From NCBI GenBank assembly GCA_003219345.1, contig QHOP01000042.1, forward strand, positions 1-9,843: a stretch of 9,843 nucleotides of DNA. The letters run 5' to 3'. This document shows, one piece after another, positions 6,255 to 9,843 of the stretch. The notes beneath the pieces were generated by a model. It had not been told where the DNA came from, ran no database searches, and saw only the letters and a list, made by a program, of their open reading frames with translations. Both the position numbers and the translations under genes were made by a program. Positions within the stretch are counted from its first letter, which is position 1. Each line of letters starts with the position of its first letter. This DNA is from Verrucomicrobiota bacterium. GTDB taxonomy: Bacteria > Verrucomicrobiota > Verrucomicrobiia > Limisphaerales > AV2.

Positions 6255-8084
6255 ATGCAGCCAACCGCTATCGAGACTCAACCGCACGCGGCCCACGAAG
6301 CTCACCACGAGGAGTTGGGCTTTTGGCGCAAATACATCTTCTCCACCGACCACAAGGTCATCGGCATCCAATACGGCCTTACCGGCCTGTTGTTTCTGTT
6401 GTTCGGCTTTTGTCTGATGCTCATCATGCGCTGGCAGATCGCCTATCCCGGCAAACCGATCCCGATCGTCGGCGAATTGCTGCTCAAAGTTCTCGGTGAT
6501 GAAATGGCAAACGGCGGCGTGATGCAGCCGGACCTCTACAACGCCTTCGGCGCGATGCACGGAACCATCATGGTCTTCCTGGCGATTGTGCCGATTGCCT
6601 TCGCGGCCTTCGGCAACTTCGTGGTGCCGCTGCAAATCGGCGCGCCGGACATGGCCTTTCCGCGCGTCAATATGGCCAGCTATCAGGCCTATTTCATGGG
6701 TGGCGTGGTGATGTTTTTCAGCTTTTTCATCCCCGGCGGCGCGGCCAGGTCCGGGTGGACCTCCTATTCACCGTTGGCGACGTATGCGGACATGGGGCAC
6801 CATCCCAACGGCCAGACCTTCTGGATTCTGGGAATGGTGCTGCTCATCACTTCCTCGCTTCTCGGGGCGGTCAATTTCATCGCCACCATCATTCAATTGC
6901 GCGCCAAGGGAATGACCTGGATGCGCCTGCCGTTTTTCGTCTGGGCGCAATTCGTTACCGCCTTCCTGCTCTTGTTGGCCTTTCCTCCGCTGGAAGCCGC
7001 GGCGGTCATGCAGTTGATGGACAACGTGGCGGGCACCAGCTTTTTCCTGCCGACGGGTTTGGTGGTCAGCGGCAATGCCGTGCCGATTTCCGGCGGCGGC
7101 AGCCCGTTGTTGTGGCAGCACCTCTTCTGGTTCCTCGGACATCCGGAAGTCTATGTGCTGATTCTGCCGGCGATGGGCATTGTGTGCGAAATCATCGCCA
7201 ACAACACCCGCAAACCGATCTGGGGCTACAAATCGCTGGTTTATTCGGTGCTCTGCATCGGTTTTTTGTCCTTCATCGTGTGGGCGCATCACATGTACCT
7301 GACGGGCATGGGCACCAAGATCGCAACGTTTTTTCAGACCACGACGATGATTATCTCAATCCCGTCGGTGATCATTCTGACCTGTTTCTTCATTTCGTTG
7401 TGGGGCGGCTCGATTCGCTTCACCGTCCCGATGCTATTTGCGTTGGCGTTCCTGCCGATGTTCGGCATTGGCGGACTGACCGGTCTGCCGCTGGGATTCA
7501 ATTTTACGGACCTGCATTTGCACGACACTTACTACGTGATCGCCCATTTCCACTATGTCGTTGCGCCAGGAACAATCTTCGGATTGTTCGCCGGCATCTA
7601 TTATTGGTATCCGAAGGCGACCGGTCGGTTCATGAATGAGTTCTGGGGCAAAGTCCATTTCTGGACCTCGCTGATTTTCATGAACGCGATTTTCCAGCCG
7701 ATGTTCGCGCAGGGCATGGCCGGTCTGTCACGGCGCATGTATGACGGCGGTGTCACGTACGCCGGCGTCGACGACCCCGCGCTGGGCCTGGTCGGCGTGC
7801 CGCAGATTTTCATCGACATGAACAGGCACATTTCCTGGGCGGCATGGTGTCTTGGGCTGGCCCAGATTCCGTTCATCCTCAACTTTTTCCTCAGCATGAA
7901 GAACGGCAGAAAGGTGGCTTCGGACAATCCGTGGGAGTCAACCACACTCGAATGGCAAACCCCGACTCCGCCGCCGCACGGCAATTTTGACAAGCCGCTG
8001 GAAGTCTATCGCGGGCCCTACGAATACAGCGTGCCCGGCAAGAGCAAAGACTTCACGCCGCAGAACGAATTGGAGAAGCGTTAG
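6255..8084 (+). CDS. ctaD: Cytochrome c oxidase subunit I (heme-copper oxidase)
   Basis: The 609-residue membrane protein is the catalytic core that reduces O2 to water and pumps protons. Metal ligands are complete: H102 and H433 for heme a, H431 for heme a3, and H296, H345 and H346 for CuB, with the cross-link tyrosine Y300 in GHPEVY. H423/D424 and the propionate-contact pair R493/R494 are also present. The D-channel is intact (N121, D132, N139, E298), placing it in the A1-type family. The K-channel lysine is not: helix VIII reads MIISIPSVIILT, with Ile374 at the lysine position (base 7374). Other oddities are a roughly 12-residue longer periplasmic loop before SGGGSP, a His-rich N-terminus and a 40-residue Pro-rich tail. 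The first ATG is used; an upstream in-frame TTG at 6219 is less likely. ctaE follows after 18 bp. Confidence 0.97.
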   Translation: MQPTAIETQPHAAHEAHHEELGFWRKYIFSTDHKVIGIQYGLTGLLFLLFGFCLMLIMRWQIAYPGKPIPIVGELLLKVLGDEMANGGVMQPDLYNAFGAMHGTIMVFLAIVPIAFAAFGNFVVPLQIGAPDMAFPRVNMASYQAYFMGGVVMFFSFFIPGGAARSGWTSYSPLATYADMGHHPNGQTFWILGMVLLITSSLLGAVNFIATIIQLRAKGMTWMRLPFFVWAQFVTAFLLLLAFPPLEAAAVMQLMDNVAGTSFFLPTGLVVSGNAVPISGGGSPLLWQHLFWFLGHPEVYVLILPAMGIVCEIIANNTRKPIWGYKSLVYSVLCIGFLSFIVWAHHMYLTGMGTKIATFFQTTTMIISIPSVIILTCFFISLWGGSIRFTVPMLFALAFLPMFGIGGLTGLPLGFNFTDLHLHDTYYVIAHFHYVVAPGTIFGLFAGIYYWYPKATGRFMNEFWGKVHFWTSLIFMNAIFQPMFAQGMAGLSRRMYDGGVTYAGVDDPALGLVGVPQIFIDMNRHISWAAWCLGLAQIPFILNFFLSMKNGRKVASDNPWESTTLEWQTPTPPPHGNFDKPLEVYRGPYEYSVPGKSKDFTPQNELEKR

Positions 8085-8102
8085 CAATTTGGAAACATCA
8101 GC

Positions 8103-8918
8103 ATGGACATACCATTCACAGTAAAGCTTCGCGACGACACCACCCTGTACAACGCCAAGGTGGGCATCTGGCTGTTCCTCGGCTCGGAAGTCATGCTCTT
8201 CGGCGCGTTGTTTTCGTCTTATATCTTGTTGCGCGTGGGGGCGCCACCGGGGACCTGGCCGCGTGGCTTGTTGAACGTCCCGATCGGCGCGTTCAACACC
8301 ATCGTCTTGATCGTTTCCTCGGTTACGGTCGTCATGTCCTGGGCCTCGCTCAAGCTGGGCAACCTGGGCAAATTCCGTTTTTATCAGGCGATCACGCTTC
8401 TTTGCGCCTTGAGCTTCCTGACGATCAAGTCCTTCGAATACCGCGACAAGTTCACGCACTATGAAGTCTGGAAGACCGACGGCGCCCGCATGACGGGCCA
8501 TGTCGAAGGCGGCCCGTATTTTTGGAGCACACAAACACTGAAGGACAAGAAGCTCGATCACATCGTTTTTCACCCCGACCCGCATCATTACACTGAACCG
8601 GTGAAGCCACACGCGGGAGCCGCTGCAGAACATGAGGGCCACGCGGCGATCACCATACCCGTGGCGGAGATCGCCCGGCTTTCCGCGTTTGTGCCGGCGC
8701 ACAGCACGTATTTCGCGATTTATTTCACGCTTACCGCGCTTCACGGGTTGCACGTTTTCGGCGGCGCGCTGGTCATCGGGTATCTGTGGGGGCCGGGGGC
8801 AAAGCTTTGGAAAACGGACCCCGAACGGTTCACCAACCGCATCGAGATTTCCGGGTTGTTCTGGCATTTTGTTGATTTGGTCTGGATCTTTCTGTTTCCC
8901 GTCCTTTATCTCCTCTAA
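8103..8918 (+). CDS. ctaE: Cytochrome c oxidase subunit III, with long His-rich loop
   Basis: Subunit III stabilises proton pumping by subunit I and lies beside its D-channel. The 271-residue product is the five-helix bacterial form. Helix 1 is GIWLFLGSEVMLFGALFSSY, with Glu29 at the conserved carboxylate. Then come FNTIVLIVSSVTVVMSW, a third helix ending KSFEYRDKF, TLTALHGLHVFGG and the C-terminal FWHFVDLVWIFLFPVLYLL. It is some 70 residues longer than the usual ~200, because helices 3 and 4 are separated by a hydrophilic stretch (about 119-200) with ten histidines, including HPDPHH and HEGH. From the known topology of the family this loop should face the periplasm. A GGAA at 8091-8094, 8 nt before the ATG, can serve as ribosome site. 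ctaF starts 8 bp after the stop. Confidence 0.94.
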   Translation: MDIPFTVKLRDDTTLYNAKVGIWLFLGSEVMLFGALFSSYILLRVGAPPGTWPRGLLNVPIGAFNTIVLIVSSVTVVMSWASLKLGNLGKFRFYQAITLLCALSFLTIKSFEYRDKFTHYEVWKTDGARMTGHVEGGPYFWSTQTLKDKKLDHIVFHPDPHHYTEPVKPHAGAAAEHEGHAAITIPVAEIARLSAFVPAHSTYFAIYFTLTALHGLHVFGGALVIGYLWGPGAKLWKTDPERFTNRIEISGLFWHFVDLVWIFLFPVLYLL

Positions 8919-8926
8919 AAGCGATT

Positions 8927-9283
8927 ATGAACGACCCCCAGCACGTTGCGAAGCACGTGAAAACCTACCTCATGGTTTTCGGCGCGCTCATCGTCGGCAC
9001 CATCCTCACCGTGGCGGTGTATTTCAAGCACTTTGAAAGCGTGGCGCTGGCCATCGCGATCGCCCTGATCATTGCCACCGTGAAGGCGTCGCTCGTCGCG
9101 GGTTTCTTCATGCACTTGGTTTCGGAGCGGAAGACGATTTACATCATCATGGCGTTCACCGCGTTCTTCTTCGTCGGGCTGATGGCCCTTACCATCTGGG
9201 CGATGAACGACAGCCCGGCACTGTCGGGCTCAACTCAACGCGCGCCGCACGCGACGGTGGCGCCGGCTCAACATGTCCCTTAA
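8927..9283 (+). CDS. ctaF: Cytochrome c oxidase subunit IV (bacterial CoxIV type)
   Basis: This 118-residue protein has the three-helix layout of the small bacterial subunit IV: helix 1 about 14-33 (YLMVFGALIVGTILTVAVY), helix 2 about 39-62 with the family motif KASLVAGFFMHL, and helix 3 about 70-92. A short Pro/Ala/His tail follows. Subunit IV is an accessory part of the oxidase and is not catalytic. Position directly after subunit III (8 bp) is typical. No strong ribosome site is visible; coupling to ctaE is likely. The 3' end overlaps the next small gene by 11 bp. Confidence 0.85.
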   Translation: MNDPQHVAKHVKTYLMVFGALIVGTILTVAVYFKHFESVALAIAIALIIATVKASLVAGFFMHLVSERKTIYIIMAFTAFFFVGLMALTIWAMNDSPALSGSTQRAPHATVAPAQHVP

Positions 9284-9479
9284 AGCGTTCCATATTGTTT
9301 TTGTGATCGCGTCGATCCTGTTGGCGTTCGGATTCGGGGCGTGGTCGTATTTTGATTACCGAGACCAGGGCGCCACGGCGGACCTGGTTTACGCGATTGC
9401 CTCGACCCTGGCTGGAGTTATCCTGGTGATCTATTTCAAGGCCGTTTTGCGGAAGCTCAAAAACATCAGTTACCTGTGA
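9273..9479 (+). CDS. Small two-helix membrane protein in the cox operon, function unknown
   Basis: I do not recognise a named family for this 68-residue protein. It has two clear hydrophobic helices (about 5-24 and 37-56) joined by a short polar loop SYFDYRDQGATAD, and a basic end (KAVLRKLKN) that should lie in the cytoplasm. There are no cysteines, and the only histidine is near the N-terminus. The ATG overlaps the ctaF stop region by 11 bp and the stop overlaps a GTG of the next gene, so it is translationally coupled within the oxidase operon. This close packing argues that it is real. It could be a small accessory subunit or assembly factor of the oxidase; this is a guess from position alone. 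Confidence 0.7.
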   Translation: MSLKAFHIVFVIASILLAFGFGAWSYFDYRDQGATADLVYAIASTLAGVILVIYFKAVLRKLKNISYL

Positions 9480-9484
9480 GTCGG

Positions 9485-9760
9485 ATGAAGATAATTCGAC
9501 GATGCGCAATGCTGGCGGCCGGGGCGATGGCGGCGGCGCCGCAGCCGCTCTGGGCCTGCGCGGCGTGTTTCGGCAAGTCCGATTCCGACCTCGCCAAAGG
9601 GATGAACTGGGGCATTTTGAGTCTGCTGGCGGTCGTGGTTTTTGTGCTGAGCGGCTTCGCGGCGTTCTTCATTTACCTGGCCAAGAGGGCCGCGATGACA
9701 TCGGGCGACACGGCTCCCGCGCCGGCGGAGATGCCGCAACCTTCTTCCAAACAGGTTTGA
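9485..9760 (+). CDS. Small exported CxxC membrane protein in the cox operon, function unknown
   Basis: This 91-residue protein is not assigned to a characterised family. It begins with a basic, hydrophobic signal sequence ending PLWA (residues 21-24), immediately followed by CAACFGKSDSD. That gives a CxxC pair (C25, C28) at the predicted mature N-terminus. LWAC also loosely fits a lipobox, so C25 could instead be lipidated. A second membrane helix spans about 43-66, then a Pro-rich cytoplasmic tail ends the protein. CxxC lacks the following His of a cytochrome c site, so covalent heme is not predicted; copper or redox chemistry for oxidase assembly is a reasonable guess. An alternative start is GTG at 9476, overlapping the preceding stop. 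Its place between subunit IV and the probable subunit II supports an oxidase link. Confidence 0.7.
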   Translation: MKIIRRCAMLAAGAMAAAPQPLWACAACFGKSDSDLAKGMNWGILSLLAVVVFVLSGFAAFFIYLAKRAAMTSGDTAPAPAEMPQPSSKQV

Positions 9761-9764
9761 GGCA

Positions 9765-9843
9765 ATGAACGATTTCCTTTACTGGTGCAAACACACCCTT
9801 CTCAACCTGCCCGTCCTAGCTTCGGAACACGGCAAGAGCGTGG
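9765..9843 (+). CDS. ctaC: Probable cytochrome c oxidase subunit II (N-terminal fragment)
   Basis: Only the first 26 codons are in the window. The frame starts at an ATG 4 bp after the previous stop, with a TGAGG ribosome site overlapping that stop (9758-9762). The N-terminus reads MNDFLYWCKHTLLNLPVLAS then EHGKSV, which resembles subunit II proteins of this type, whose N-terminal leader ends in an LPxxASxHG-like stretch before the first membrane helix. The cluster otherwise lacks subunit II, which strengthens the call. The CuA motif and any fused cytochrome c domain would lie beyond the window and cannot be seen. Confidence 0.55.
   Translation, partial: MNDFLYWCKHTLLNLPVLASEHGKSV

Noticed and set aside
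9557..9571. CAACF motif as a cytochrome c heme site
   Set aside because: Covalent heme needs CxxCH; the fifth residue here is Phe.

Overview
The window is a bacterial chromosomal segment, moderately GC-rich by eye and densely coded, with every recognisable gene on the + strand. Gene content, weak Shine-Dalgarno sequences, the small cox-operon membrane proteins and the long-loop cytochrome oxidase subunits most resemble Verrucomicrobia or neighbouring PVC bacteria. That placement is an inference from remembered protein styles, not from a search. The organism respires oxygen through a heme A-containing oxidase.

Layout. (1) 2-1262: the 3' end of a 2-oxoacid:ferredoxin oxidoreductase alpha subunit (korA-like) and its complete beta subunit (korB), closed by a strong intrinsic terminator at 1283-1312. 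(2) 1358-3116: two riboflavin genes, bifunctional ribBA and ribH; no FMN riboswitch is visible. (3) 3117-3351: a 235-bp gap holding two palindromes, one of which closely fits the Rex redox-repressor box and also the CRP half-site pattern. (4) 3352-4059: an exported copper-protein-like gene (type 1 Cu ligand pattern plus a small beta-sandwich domain), followed by an intrinsic terminator at 4099-4136. (5) 4165-9843 (runs off the end): a cytochrome c oxidase cluster with heme A synthase (ctaA), heme O synthase (ctaB), subunit I (ctaD), subunit III (ctaE), subunit IV (ctaF), two small unassigned membrane proteins, and the start of what is probably subunit II (ctaC).

How the genes work together. 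CtaB farnesylates heme b to heme O and CtaA oxidises it to heme A. Heme A is inserted into CtaD, which carries the heme a, heme a3 and CuB sites. CtaE and CtaF complete the membrane core, and the probable CtaC would bring the CuA site. The exported copper protein and the small CxxC membrane protein are plausible electron or copper partners, but that is inference.

Most interesting points: subunit I keeps the D-channel and all metal ligands but has isoleucine where the K-channel lysine should be; subunit III carries an unusual histidine-rich loop of about 70 residues, predicted to be periplasmic; a small CxxC protein of unknown function sits between subunits IV and II; and a Rex/CRP-like operator lies upstream of the copper protein. 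No mobile element, CRISPR array, tRNA or rRNA was seen.
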